64,000 bases of DNA from Gari tellinella (GCA_922989275.2 OV277867.1:39732070-39796069), one strand, 5' to 3'; positions 41,335 through 51,427 are shown, counted from the first letter of the stretch. The notes: generated by a model not told the origin, from the letters alone. A program made the numbers and translations.

Positions 41335-41782
41335 TACAGTAGAATCTCTCTATTACGAACAGGGCTCCAGATAAGGGGAGTATTTAAAAAAATTAAAATC
41401 TTTATTTCTGCTTGAAACCCTATGGTGTCACTAATCATTAGAATTGTCTCGAAGAGACGATTCTAATGAGTAGTAAAGAATTGTCTCGAAGAGACGATTC
41501 TAATGAGTAGTAACACCACAGGATTTGGTGCTGAAATGAGTGAGAAAATGTTGGATTTGTTCAGTTTACTCCCCCTTATCTGGAGCTCTGATTACGTCCA
41601 CTAAAAGGAAGGCTAATGGTCTGCATAAAATACAGGTGACAGCTGAAAGGAACCTGAAAGTGAAACAGAAAGCTCCTGTAGGAGCTTTCTGTTTAACTTT
41701 CAAATTGCTTTAAGCAGTCACCTGTCTTAAACGACTAATATTTGACACAATTTAGTGGTCGTAATAGAGAGGTTCTACTGTG
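41335..41782. mobile_element. Family F MITE interrupted by a family E copy
   Basis: The left TIR TACAGTAGAATCTCTCTATT is cut at ATTACGA by E. F resumes ATTACGTCCACTAAAAGG and ends TAATAGAGAGGTTCTACTG. The hairpin tip is GCTCCTGTAGGAGC. Confidence 0.9.
41360..41590 (-). mobile_element. Family E MITE nested in F, with duplicated half stem
   Basis: Starts CAGGGCTCCAGATAAGGGGA and ends CCCTTATCTGGAGCTCTG. It is flanked by ATTACG on both sides. The block GAATTGTCTCGAAGAGACGA TTCTAATGAGTAGTAA occurs twice in tandem at 41441-41512. Confidence 0.9.
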
Positions 41783-42047
41783 TATTTAAAATTATACACT
41801 TTGGAATTATGTAGATCCTGAGGTCAGAGGGCTCCGATCAAGGACTGCATTGTTTGGTATTTCTCCAATTAAACATTGTCAGACATACGTCATCCCTCAA
41901 AAATCATCTTAAACTACTCTGTTTCGACCAATTGGAGGAGTTAATTTGAACATTAAGTATTGTAAGGGTGAACAATCTAAACAAACCACCTGGTTGATAC
42001 AGCATTTCAATTGCTCTCAGCCCCCTTATAATACCGACTTTCTTAAT

Positions 42048-42246
42048 CATGGCTTCAGATATAAGAGGGAGTAAACCGAACAAATCTAACATTTTCTCTC
42101 ATTTCAGCACTAAATCTTGTAGTGTTACTTGTCATTAGAATCATCTCGAAGAGATGATTCTAATAAGTAGTGACATCATAGGGTTTAATGCAGAAATAAA
42201 GATTGTAGTTTTTGAAATACATGTACTACCTTTACCTGGAGCACTG
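42048..42246 (+). mobile_element. Family E MITE
   Basis: Starts GGCTTCAGATATAAGAGGGA and ends TACCTTTACCTGGAGCACTG. The core GTCATTAGAATCATCTCGAA has a paired change on the other arm (GAGATGATTCTAATAAG). Confidence 0.82.
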
Positions 42247-42598
42247 CTCTAAATAGACTTTTCCATTTTCTAAATAAGGACCAGTGTATACTGATTCTCA
42301 AAGGATACAAATATTGACTCTCATGGAATGATAAGAGTGCAGACCCTGTTCAGAGGGCTCCTGATCTGGGTCTACACATTTTGCGAATGATTAAGAGTTG
42401 TTTATGGTATTGACAGCTACCTTTGACCAACACTAGGTCATGATTCACCATGCATTCTTGTGTATCTAATAACAAAACACATTTCATTTTGTGCAATACC
42501 ATTCCTCCATAGAAGCACCTCAGAGTTCCCCTAAACCTACTCCTCCACAAATGTGTCATGAATGAATAGCCATTTAATGGTTTTGAAAACAAGACAGC

Positions 42599-42849
42599 TT
42601 AACCCATTAACCCATAAATACGCCTTTTTATGTCTTTAATTCAATCCTCTACTGAAGAAAATAGTTCAAATTTATAGTCACAAATAAAAAATCATAAGAC
42701 ATATTTTCTATATTCCAGCAGATAATAGCTTAAAGCAGGCTGAAAGTAAAGCAGAATGCGCCTGAAGGCACATTCTGCTTTACTTTCAGCCTGCTTTAAG
42801 TGGTCAACTATCATCAAAACTTGAAACAGGCTATGGGGTAATGAGTTAA
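42599..42849 (-). mobile_element. Family B TTAA MITE flanked by a 27 bp direct repeat
   Basis: TTAACCCATTAACCCATAAA to TATGGGGTAATGAGTTAA. The 27 bp at 42574-42600 (TTAATGGTTTTGAAAACAAG then ACAGCTT) recur exactly at 42846-42872. Confidence 0.92.
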
Positions 42850-43108
42850 TGGTTTTGAAAACAAGACAGCTTGAAGCAAGAGCTTGGTGCAGGAGCAGGA
42901 GCTTTCTGCTTTACTTTCTTACTCTAAGCAATGATTTGCACACGAGACAATGCTGGAAAGTGTTGAAAGGTTTGCCAGTGTTAATCGATTCCCTCAACAA
43001 TTTTACTTACATCCAAGGCTTAAGCCTGTCAATGAACTTATCAGACAGTCTTGATCCCTTACAAAATGACAAATTAAATCTTAGCATGCTAAGAGCACTG
43101 AAACCATG

Positions 43109-43474
43109 TCAACCTTTGTAAACAGTTTGAATCCTGATGAGCGTAATCAGGGCTCCAGATAAGGGGAGTATTTCAAAAACTAAAACCTTTATTTCTGTAT
43201 TAAACCCTATGGTGTCACTACTTATTAGAATCGTCTCAAAGAGACGATTCTAATGAGTAGTAACACCATAGGTTTGGTGATGATAAAGGAATTTGTTCAG
43301 ATTACTCCCTCTTATCTCGAGCCCTGGCGTATTTGCCGCATCTCATCATGATTTAAACTGTCTGACACACTGATTGTATTTTGAAAAGAAAATTTTGAAA
43401 AGATCTGTTTTTAGAACAGAAGAATACAACATAATTGTGTTGCAAACAGTAATTTACCCAACATGCAAAGTGCT
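43109..43474 (-). mobile_element. Family C MITE interrupted by a family E copy
   Basis: Left part TTTGTAAACAGTTTGAATCC TGATGAGCGTAAT. Right part resumes GCGTATTTGCCGCATCTCAT and ends TACCCAACATGCAAAGTGCTAA (quoted in two parts of 20 bp or less). Confidence 0.82.
43148..43326 (-). mobile_element. Family E MITE nested in C
   Basis: Starts CAGGGCTCCAGATAAGGGGA and ends CTCTTATCTCGAGCCCTG. The flanks GCGTAAT and GCGTATT are a probable 7-8 bp duplication. The central hairpin is perfect. Confidence 0.9.
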
Positions 43475-43566
43475 AAATCTCTTATCAAAACTTCCTTTTT
43501 TTTTTTATAAATTATCAGTTTACAATCACTCACAAAGGGGTTGCGCCCAAAACATATCTAAGAATA

Positions 43567-43632
43567 TGACAAACAGTGTAGACCCTGATCAGAGGGCTCC
43601 ATTATTATTCAGGGTCTGCACTGTTTGCAAAA
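43567..43632. repeat. Solo family A/H hairpin
   Basis: AACAGTGTAGACCCTGATCA with CAGGGTCTGCACTGTTTG. The tip is eroded. Confidence 0.6.
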
Positions 43633-43817
43633 GGTGTACATTGTATATAATTGATCCCCTCTTTGTAAGGGTTAATCCCGTCAATGAATTTATCAGCCAG
43701 TCTTTCAATTTACCGACAGACAAAAATGAGAGGAATGCCGTTTTTAAAATCCAAAATACATGTACATGCAAACCTGTGTTAATTGTCTTTTAAAGATGGC
43801 ACTTGAGCATATATTCC

Positions 43818-43888
43818 TTAACTCTTTCAACACTAAGTCACTCTTGTGGATTATTATGTTCCCTTGTGGATCATTTTAGCTACCAAAA
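43818..43888 (+). mobile_element. Left end of a family H MITE
   Basis: TTAACTCTTTCAACACTAAG through TTTTAGCTACCAAAACAAA, cut by the O element. Confidence 0.75.
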
Positions 43889-44301
43889 CAAACAAGACTG
43901 CGCATTCAATAAACGCTTATGCCCCCGGTGGCATCCTTGACAATATATTCTGAATCTGTAGTCCAAATTAGGTCATGGTCTAACTGAGCTTAGATGATAT
44001 GGGTAAATTGGTAATGGTCCAAGGCAATAACTGTATAAGTATCGAAGCATTGTAGTAAATAGTGTTGATGCTAGATGAAACAGTAAAATCTTGATTATTC
44101 TAAGTCCAAATTAGGTCAAGGTCAAAATCAAGGTTGGGTAATGTGGATGGATAAAGTAACAACAGACTGTATAAGTATCCAAGCATTTGAGTAAGCGGTG
44201 TTGGTGCTTGACAAAACGGTAAAATCTACTTAACATGTTACGGACAGACAGGACGATCACTATATGCCTCCGCATCTATAGATCAGCTGGGGGCATAAAA
44301 A
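43889..44301 (+). mobile_element. O element, short copy
   Basis: Opens CAAGACTGCGCATTCAATAA then CGCTTATGCCCCCGGTGGCA, and closes GATCAGCTGGGGGCATAAAA, so TTATGCCCCC is inverted at the far end. It contains two AAATTAGGTCAAGGTC-type units. Confidence 0.8.
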
Positions 44302-44781
44302 TCAGAAAATGAGTTGTAAGTCAGAATATGGTGTTTGATGGTAGAAAAAGATCTTTTTATGATGACATAGCATGCAACGGGCACCTGTAGCTTGGAGATG
44401 TCAATGAACCTGGGTCCCCAGAGAGACAGAACTATCTCAAACTATCTAGGATATGTATCGCGCTGATTGGATTGCATGCCTTGCATTGCACTGATTGGAT
44501 TGCATGCCCTGCATATGATGACATGTGTCAATTAAAATGTAAATTTACACTATCTCGACTACCCACTTATTCTTCTTACACCAAGAGCTATAAGTTGAAT
44601 ACATTGTAATCAAGATCATAGCATTATCTTAAATGCAAATAATGTCCCATTGTTGAAGAAAGAGCCAAAGTAATACAGAATATACTCCTATAGGAGCTCA
44701 ATGTACAACAAAATTAAGCTCAAATAAGAATGAGTACACTGATTTTTCCTAAAATTAGGATGTTACTACTCATTAGAATTG
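44302..44781. other. Mostly unclassified
   Basis: A direct repeat CTGATTGGATTGCATGCC occurs at 44463 and again at 44491. A fragment of E (GTTACTACTCATTAGAATTG) lies at 44763, just before an A element. No gene seen. Confidence 0.45.
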
Positions 44782-45037
44782 TCAATCCTTTGAACCCTAG
44801 TCCCGCATATAGGCGTCTTTTTCCAACAGTGTACATGTGAATAGTACTCTTGTCCTATTGCAAACAGTGAAGACCTGGCAAGATCAGAGGGCTCCAAAAG
44901 GAGCCCTCTGATCAGGGTCTTCACTGTTTGTCATAATGCCATTCATTGACAAAAACAACCATTAAAAGTCAGGAATGGACTAGACTAAAATGGAAACTGG
45001 TATTGTCCATTTAAAGTTTCAGGGAGGAAAGAGTTAA
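44782..45037 (+). mobile_element. Family A MITE
   Basis: Starts CAATCCTTTGAACCCTAGTC (left TTAA mutated) and ends CAGGGAGGAAAGAGTTAA. The hairpin tip is GGGCTCCAAAAGGAGCCC, with a CTGGCA insertion in the left arm. Confidence 0.9.
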
Positions 45038-45130
45038 CCGGCCATCTTCAAATCTAGAAACAGGCTACATTGTATGGAGTAAAGGATGTTGAGGGATCTG
45101 TCACCAGAATATTGCAAAGTACAATTGTAT

Positions 45131-45199
45131 TACAAACAGTGCAGATTCTGATCAAAGGGCTCCAGCAGGGCCCTCTTATCTGAGTCTACACTGTTTGCA
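45131..45199. repeat. Solo family A/H hairpin
   Basis: CAAACAGTGCAGATTCTGATC / ATCTGAGTCTACACTGTTTG in positions trimmed to 20 bp. The tip is GGGCTCCAGCAGGGCCC. Confidence 0.6.
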
Positions 45200-45411
45200 A
45201 TATGGATCAATATAATAAGTCTCAGCACTATTAAAATGGGTTAAGATTTTCTCAACATCTTAGTGGTTCATTTTTTAGTACAATTTATTTTGTATAAAGC
45301 TGATCATATGTCAATATTGCATGTTACTTGAAATCCAATACTACATTCAGCTACCAACGAAACCTGGTGGCAATTTTTATTATTGCAACACTGTCACGCT
45401 CGTCAAGTCAT

Positions 45412-45507
45412 CCAGGGCTCTAGATAAAAGGGAGTAAACTGAACAAATCGCAACATTTTCTCCCTCATGTTAGCACCAAATCCTATCGTATAACTTACTC
45501 ATTGCTC
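45412..45507 (+). mobile_element. Family E left half
   Basis: CCAGGGCTCTAGATAAAAGG through CACCAAATCCTATCGTATAA. It stops in the central stem. Confidence 0.7.
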
Positions 45508-45532
45508 TTACAATACTGACTTTCTAAATCAT

Positions 45533-45721
45533 TGCTTCAGAAAAGAGAGAGTAAACAGAACAAATCCAACATTTTCTCACTTATTTCAGCACCAAATCAT
45601 ATGGTGTTACTACTCATTACAATCGTCTCAAAGAGACGATTCTAATGAGTAGTGACACCATAGGGTTTAATGCAGAAATAAAGAATTTGGTTTTTTACTA
45701 CTCCCCTTACCTGGAGCTCTG
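45533..45721 (+). mobile_element. Family E MITE
   Basis: GCTTCAGAAAAGAGAGAGTA to CTCCCCTTACCTGGAGCTCT. The core is GTTACTACTCATTACAATCG with complement. Confidence 0.85.
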
Positions 45722-46189
45722 GTTATCAAGCTCCCCCATCCCAACCCCAGCAAATAATAGCCATCATTGCTTACATCGAACTGATGCAGAGGAGAAACTT
45801 TTCCCAATATAAAAGCATTTGCGCTAAAACAACGATTTCCATAGCAAACAGCTTGGAACCAGATCAGACGCCGCGTAACCTGACAATATGAAACTCTTAA
45901 TGCATCCTGACTGTAATTTTTACCTGTAAAAGGCTGATAACAGCTTTAAAACCACAGCAAAAGCAGAAACTTCTGTAGCCCCTAAATCAACTAAAGTAAG
46001 CAGAAAGCTTCTTTAATTTTAAGCTCTTAAAATGGGTGGAAAATAATAATACACTAAAATTTTCTTCTCACCAGCAATAAAAGTTTTTATCAAAATAATC
46101 AGCTACTTCCTGAATAGTAAATTAACATAGCTTTTCATGTATAACCAAATCAAATCCATATAACCCCATACAAAAGGCAATACAGCTTG
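45722..46189. other. Unclassified with a half D/C hairpin
   Basis: AGCAAACAGCTTGGAACCAG ATCAGACGCCGCGTAAC at 45843 is a single hairpin arm without its partner. Confidence 0.45.
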
Positions 46190-46396
46190 TACATTAAAAC
46201 CTCTCTATTACGACCACTAAAACAAGGGCTAAATGGTCGTATAAAAGACAGGTGACAGCTTAAAACAAGGTGACAGTAAAACAGAAAGCTCCTAAAGGAG
46301 CTTTCTGTTTTACTGTCACCTTGCTTTAAGTAGTCACCTGTCGTAAACATAATAATTAACACAATTAAGTGGTTATGATAGAGAAGGTTTACTGTA
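46190..46396. mobile_element. Family F MITE
   Basis: Starts TACATTAAAACCTCTCTATT and ends ATAGAGAAGGTTTACTGTA. The hairpin AAGGTGACAGTAAAACAGAA is perfect around GCTCCTAAAGGAGC. Confidence 0.92.
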
Positions 46397-46468
46397 CATT
46401 TACATACAGGCACAGTCAAACACATGTTCAGAGAGACAATTCCTTACAAAATCAAGAATATCTCTTAA

Positions 46469-46571
46469 GGTTGGTGGTTCCTTAAAGCAGGATAGAAAGC
46501 AATGCAGAAAGCTCCAACAGGGAGCTTTCTGCATTACTTTCTGTCCTGCTTTGAGTAGCCACACGTGTCTT
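46469..46571. repeat. G-type hairpin, nearly perfect
   Basis: AAAGCAGGATAGAAAGCAAT GCAGAAAGCTCC and its complement. Both arms share the unusual AGAAAGCAATGC / GCATTACTTTCT. Confidence 0.7.
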
Positions 46572-46771
46572 GAATGCCTACCTGATCATGTTCTTTCGTA
46601 TGGTTTAACTGTGTTCACTTAACAACTTTTCTCATGTGAAACCAATTAAATCTTTAGTCACACAATAGGCAATTTATAACAGCTGAATAACTGGTTGGTT
46701 GTTGTTGTTCAACGTCCCCCTATTAATATTGAGATCACGACATTGCGGTGTCATTTCAAGACACCCAAAGA

Positions 46772-47041
46772 ATTTGATTTGATTTGTTATGATTTTACGT
46801 CGCTTTTAACAGTATTTCAGTCTTATAGCGACGTCCAGCTAATTACAGGTGGAGGAAGACCCAAGAAGCCCTTTATCTGCAACTGGGTTACTATAAGAAC
46901 CACTGACCTTCCGCAAGCCAGCTGGAAGGCTTCCCCACATGAAAAATCCAAACGACCCTACTGGGATTTGAACTCACAGCGGTGAGGAGCTTAGTGATCA
47001 ATGTAAGTCACAGTGACTATACCACTAGGCCACGGAGGCCC
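46772..47041 (-). mobile_element. tRNA-derived SINE with 15 bp target-site duplication
   Basis: On the minus strand the head reads GGCCTCCGTGGCCTAGTGGT (A-box-like) and later GTGAGTTCAAATCCCAGTAG (B-box-like). The tail consists of ATTTG-type repeats (plus strand ATTTGATTTGATTTG). CAAGACACCCAAAGA flanks it exactly at 46757-46771 and 47042-47056. The body contains a TTATAGCGACGTCC segment near 46833. Confidence 0.92.
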
Positions 47042-47100
47042 CAAGACACCCAAAGACTGGAAACTGGATAAAGAAGAACCCTCTGTGGGTTCCTTTTCCT

Positions 47101-47363
47101 TTAACCCATTACCCCATAGCCTGTTTCTAGTTTTGAAGATATGTGACCATTTAAAGCAGGTTGAAAGTAAAGCAGAATGTGCCTTAAGGCACATTCTGCT
47201 TTACTTTCAGCCTGCTTTAAGCTATTATCTGCTAGTATATAGAAAATAATTCTTATGATTTTTATTTGTGACAGTTTAAATTGGAATTATTTGCTTCAGT
47301 AGAGGAATTAATTAAACTTCAAATAAAGGCGTAAAAAGGCGTATTTATGGGGTAATGGGTTAA
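47101..47363 (+). mobile_element. Family B TTAA MITE
   Basis: TTAACCCATTACCCCATAGC to TTATGGGGTAATGGGTTAA, with hairpin tip GTGCCTTAAGGCAC. Confidence 0.94.
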
Positions 47364-47788
47364 ACGTGCCCAGTGTTAAAGCACTGATACACTGATTTTT
47401 ATTCACAACCAGTCACATTATACTCACACTTTGTAAAAGAGCCCCTTAAAAAATCCTTAAAATTGGTACACCTTACATAATTATAACTGCTGTGATAAAC
47501 TAAAATTTGAACTGATTGCTTTTATCACACAGTAACTTGTCCAAAAGTTGTAAACTGAATGGCAAACAGTTGTAGGGGCAGTCTGATCAGGGTCTACACG
47601 TTTGCTCTGTCCAAATACTTAGAGTCATTATGCTATATCAGCCAGGTCCTTCTGTACCCCTATGGACCATTTCATCTATGAAACATTTAAATAACTATTT
47701 TAACATCTAATTGATAGGTAGCTGTGAGCCACTGCAATCCATGTTTCAAGCTATCTGGGTAACCAAGCGACAAGCTTCTCAAATATCT
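47364..47788. other. No gene recognised
   Basis: One decayed A-type arm, TCTGATCAGGGTCTACACG, lies near 47581. Otherwise featureless. Confidence 0.4.
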
Positions 47789-48013
47789 TATAGCTCTTTG
47801 CACCCTGATTGTGTAACCATGGTTACCTTTGCAAAGGTTTACAGTTTGGATCCAGATCAGAGGACACATAATTTGGCTCCTCATCAGGAATCAATCTGTT
47901 TGACACTATACTGACTCTGTTTGGAAAAGAAATTTTAGAATTTTTCTAATTCTAGATCTTTATCAGATGATAGTTGTTGCAGACAATAATAATACTTAGT
48001 ATTGAAAGAGCTA
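47789..48013 (-). mobile_element. Family C MITE, degenerate
   Basis: ACAGTTTGGATCCAGATCAG / CTCATCAGGAATCAATCTGT, then TTGTTGCAGACAATAATAAT. The ends are decayed. Confidence 0.65.
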
Positions 48014-48104
48014 AAGCTGATGTACAGCAAACCTCTCTATTACAACCACTAAAACGACTGATTGATTGTATAGAAGACACATGTGACATGTACAGTTTAA
48101 AGGT

Positions 48105-48500
48105 GGTAATCAACTAATTATATTGGTGACTTTTGGTAATCAACTAATTATATTGGTGACTTTTGCCAATGATATATATTGGTGACTTTTGCCAATCATA
48201 TATATTGGTGACTGTTGCCAATCATATATATTGGTGACTGTTGCTAATCATATATATTGGTGACTTTTGCCAATTATATATATTGGTGACTTTTGCCAAT
48301 GATATATATTGGTGACTTTTGCCAATCATATATATTGGTGACTGTTGCTAATCATATATATTGGTGACTTTTGCCAATTATATATATTGGTGACTTTTGC
48401 CAATTATATATATTGGTGACTTTTGCCAATCATATATATTGGTGACTTTTGCCAATTATATATATTGGTGACTTTTGCCAATCATATATATTGATGACTT
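48105..48500 (+). repeat. 26 bp minisatellite, about 15 units
   Basis: Unit GGTGACTTTTGCCAATCATA TATATT, varying at C/T in GCCAAT/GCTAAT, T/G in CTTTTG/CTGTTG and N in CAAT(C/G/T). The first two units have CAACTAATTATATT instead. Confidence 0.95.
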
Positions 48501-48588
48501 TTGCTAAAATACTGTATAAAGATGATTTTGCTAACAGTTTGAATCCAAATGAGATGCATCTGTTTTTGACACTCAATCAGATTTGACT

Positions 48589-48800
48589 TTAACTCTCTGC
48601 ACGCTAGCGGCAGATTCGTGATAACCTGTGCAAACAGTTTGGATCCTGATGAGACTGTGTGTAACATGGTGTCTCATCAGGATCCAAACTGTTTGACACT
48701 CTGACCCTGTTTTGAATTTTTTTTTAGAAAATTCTATTTTAGAACAGTTGCAGATGACAATTTTGGCAGACAAAAAATTACCCAGCATGCAAAGAGTTAA
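48589..48800 (-). mobile_element. Family C TTAA MITE
   Basis: TTAACTCTCTGCACGCTAGC to ACCCAGCATGCAAAGAGTTA plus A. The hairpin is AACAGTTTGGATCCTGATGA / TCATCAGGATCCAAACTGTT. Confidence 0.92.
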
Positions 48801-49059
48801 AATAAGGGCCCTTATTCAGCATAAGAAGGGTTACAATTCTGCATACCCAAACATATTTAACTGATGCCCAGCTCAGTTTCATACGCTCTTGCTCAAATAG
48901 CAATCTGATCCATGGTAACAGTTGGTACGAGTCACTGGGTCTATTTTATAGACATTAAATATATTAGCCCTTAGCCCACATAAAACAATATGAAAAACTT
49001 GATCCACCTACAAGTATTTTTCGAGATAGAAGCTGAAAGTAAATCAGGGCGCTCCATCA

Positions 49060-49170
49060 TGACTATTCTTCTGAGGTCAAGGTCACAGGTCTTACTTTTT
49101 GCATGCATGGAAAGCTTTTGTCCATATACATGCATATCAAATAGGAAAGCAATGCCTCAAGGGACATTAA
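49060..49170 (+). repeat. AGGTCA-type dispersed repeat, first unit
   Basis: GAGGTCAAGGTCACAGGTCT, GCATGGAAAGCTTTTGTCCA and CTCAAGGGACATTAAGC. Interrupted by a SINE. Confidence 0.6.
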
Positions 49171-49171
49171 G

Positions 49172-49440
49172 CAACCGCAACCGTGGCCTAGTGGTTGGGG
49201 CGTCCGCCTCGGAAGCGGGAGGTCGAAGGTTCGAATCCCGGAGCCGGATACGGGGTTTGGACTGATATGGCCGGTTGGTGAGCCGCCAGCTAGTTAAATT
49301 AATGGTTACCGTAGGCCCGTCTCTGCCAGGCGCCCGGCAATAAGAGAAGGGATTCGGGAGGTACTGTGCACGCAAAAAAGATAGGTGTCTCATAAGCCAA
49401 AACTGGCTGGCCCTTTCAATAGGGGTGACACTATAATAAA
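49172..49440 (+). mobile_element. tRNA-derived SINE (Pro-like CGG head)
   Basis: The head CCGTGGCCTAGTGGTTGGGG, anticodon arm TCCGCCTCGGAAGCGGG and B box GGTTCGAATCCCGGA fold as a tRNA with anticodon CGG. The acceptor stem does not close and an unrelated body (GGCCCGTCTCTGCCAGGCGC...) follows. This points to a SINE and not a tRNA gene. Confidence 0.8.
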
Positions 49441-49509
49441 CAAAGCCTTTTTACCTTTTTAAGCATGTATCAAAATTAATAAGTATTTTTTGAAACCTTA
49501 AAGCAGATT

Positions 49510-49740
49510 TTGAAACCTAAACGTGGGCCCTAAATTCAAGGTCAAGGTCACCTGGGATCAAACTGTTTGTGTGCATAGAAAGGTCTTGTACATATACACA
49601 TCCATATCAAATATGAAAGAGCTCAAGGGACAGAGGAGTAATAAGCATTTTTGGCAGCATAAACGCTGATTTTGAAGCCTAAACGTGGGCCTTAAGTTCA
49701 ATAAGTCTTAGTGGTTAAACTTCTTGTGTGCATAGAAAGG
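49510..49740 (+). repeat. AGGTCA-type repeat, two further units
   Basis: AAGGTCAAGGTCACCTGGGA, then GTGTGCATAGAAAGGTCTTG at 49570 and again at 49727. CCTAAACGTGGGCC occurs at 49518 and 49678. The period is about 160 bp. Confidence 0.65.
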
Positions 49741-50010
49741 TCTTGTAGTCCAGTGGTAACACATTGGACTACTTTTTTTGGTACCAGGGGTCGTGAGTTT
49801 GATCCCCTGCCGGACCAGCGGTCTGACTAGGGGATTTTTTCTGAATCCCCGATGATGTACAGGAATGTTCTTGAGCAAGACATGTTCCGCGAATAGATCC
49901 TCTCCACCCAGGGGTTAAAATGGGTACCTGTGAAGGGTCTGAGAATGTACTGCGGCTGCATTTGATTGCGCCATATGTTAGCAGTGCTCAATATTGTAGG
50001 CAAGATAGCT
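49741..50010 (+). mobile_element. Second tRNA-derived SINE
   Basis: The head TAGTCCAGTGGTAACACATT and B-box-like GTCGTGAGTTTGATCCCCTG precede a body with GGGGATTTTTTCTGAATCCC and AATGTACTGCGGCTGCATTT. Confidence 0.7.
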
Positions 50011-50552
50011 CAATGATCAGGGGAATAACTATACAGTCGGCTGAGCAGTCATTCGGACTGAAAGTAGACTTTAACTTGGTATATTACTCTTTTTTTTGAC
50101 ATACTCTTTCCTCAAGACATAATTGCAAATCACGAATATCGCCAAACTATAAACGTTAGATTTTATTTCTATTTTCTGCTAAAATTCTGAAATTGCTTCA
50201 GACTTTTGTAATGTATGTATAAAGAAACAGTATCTAAGTGTAAAACACCTAAGTGAAGCCTGATCTGGATCCAGCCTGTTTGCAACGATCTCCAATACAA
50301 AATATGTTCCTGTTGATTCTGTTGAAAGAGTCAATGAAATAGAAAGAAATGCAGATTCAGCTAAACTTATTTGTCAAGAAATGACAGACATTCATCAAGG
50401 AATGTCATAATTTTCATAAATTCCCCAAATTCTTTAAGCACAGATTTTCACACATATAGAGGCTTTTAAACCCCACTGAAGATTTTGAGAGAAAATAAGC
50501 AGTTTACATAGACATTTGAGGGTTGCTTCCTTTGATATCTTGATGCTTTACA
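50011..50552. other. No gene recognised
   Basis: AT-rich. Half a D/C hairpin arm (CTGATCTGGATCCAGCCTGT) is present near 50261. Confidence 0.4.
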
Positions 50553-50618
50553 AAACAGTGCAGATCCCGATTAGAGGGCTCCTTTTATAGACCTCTGATC
50601 AGGGTCTACACTTTTTGC
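50553..50618. repeat. Solo family A/H hairpin
   Basis: CAGTGCAGATCCCGATTAGA / CTCTGATCAGGGTCTACACT. Confidence 0.55.
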
Positions 50619-50641
50619 AAAGGATATGGATATAATTATAT

Positions 50642-50832
50642 CAGGGCTCCAGATAAACAGTATTTCAAAAATTAAAATCTTTATTTCTGCTTAAAACCCT
50701 ATGGTGTCACTACTTATTAGAATCGTCTCGAAGAGACAATTCTAATGAGTAGTAACACCATAGGATTTGGTGCTGAAATAAGTGAGAAAATGTTGGATTT
50801 GTTCAGTTTACTCCCCCTTATCTGGAGCCCTG
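50642..50832 (-). mobile_element. Family E MITE
   Basis: CAGGGCTCCAGATAAACAGT to CCCTTATCTGGAGCCCTG. The core TTATTAGAATCGTCTCGAAG pairs with its complement. Confidence 0.9.
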
Positions 50833-50929
50833 GATATCCCATCAAAACATATAGAAAAGGTTGATGGATATCAAATACATGCCTAACAGAACATCCAGCT
50901 TTTATGACCTGATATAATATTTGCATTTT

Positions 50930-51170
50930 AAACCTTTTCTCCATACTGATAGCATGTATCTAGTTTTGAAGACAGTCGAGTACTTATAAAGCAGGTTGAA
51001 AGTAAAGCAGAATGCTTTAAGCTACCATCTGCTAGAATATAGAAAATATTTCTTTTGATTCATATCCATGACTATAAATTGGAACTATTTTCTTCAGAGG
51101 CATCTCATCCGGGTCTACACTGATTGCCAATGTCCATTTTAGTAGACACTCGGGCTTACATGGGTTAACT
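50930..51170 (+). mobile_element. Family B remnant joined to a terminal piece of another TTAA element
   Basis: AAGCAGGTTGAAAGTAAAGC AGAATG passes directly into CTTTAAGCTACCATCTGC, so the second hairpin arm is deleted. It ends CTTACATGGGTTAA. Confidence 0.65.
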
Positions 51171-51237
51171 GAGAAATAGCCTGTTTAAATATTCTAAGTT
51201 CAAATTATGTCAAGATCATTAGGTCCCATGTGTCCAG

Positions 51238-51345
51238 ACCAGTGACCACTGTACCCTGTCACATATTGCCATGACCTATGATTGAACTTGGGACCGGATT
51301 AGTGAGAAGCAAGTGAGCTAACCACTGCGCTATCTTATAGACATC
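51238..51345 (-). mobile_element. SINE tRNA-like head, reverse
   Basis: On the minus strand: GATAGCGCAGTGGTTAGCTC and CGGTCCCAAGTTCAATCATA (A- and B-box-like). Confidence 0.65.
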
Positions 51346-51427
51346 CTAAATCTTCATCCTGATTTAACCCATTACCCAATAGTCCGTTTCTAGCAGGTTG
51401 ATAGTGTAAGCAGAATGCGCCGCCAAA

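Noticed and set aside
43374..43793. 139-codon plus-strand frame
   Set aside because: It crosses a family C MITE end and an A-type hairpin, so the frame is built from repeats.
49181..49255. tRNA-Pro (CGG) gene
   Set aside because: A and B boxes and the anticodon arm are present, but the acceptor stem does not close and a SINE body follows directly, so it is a SINE head.
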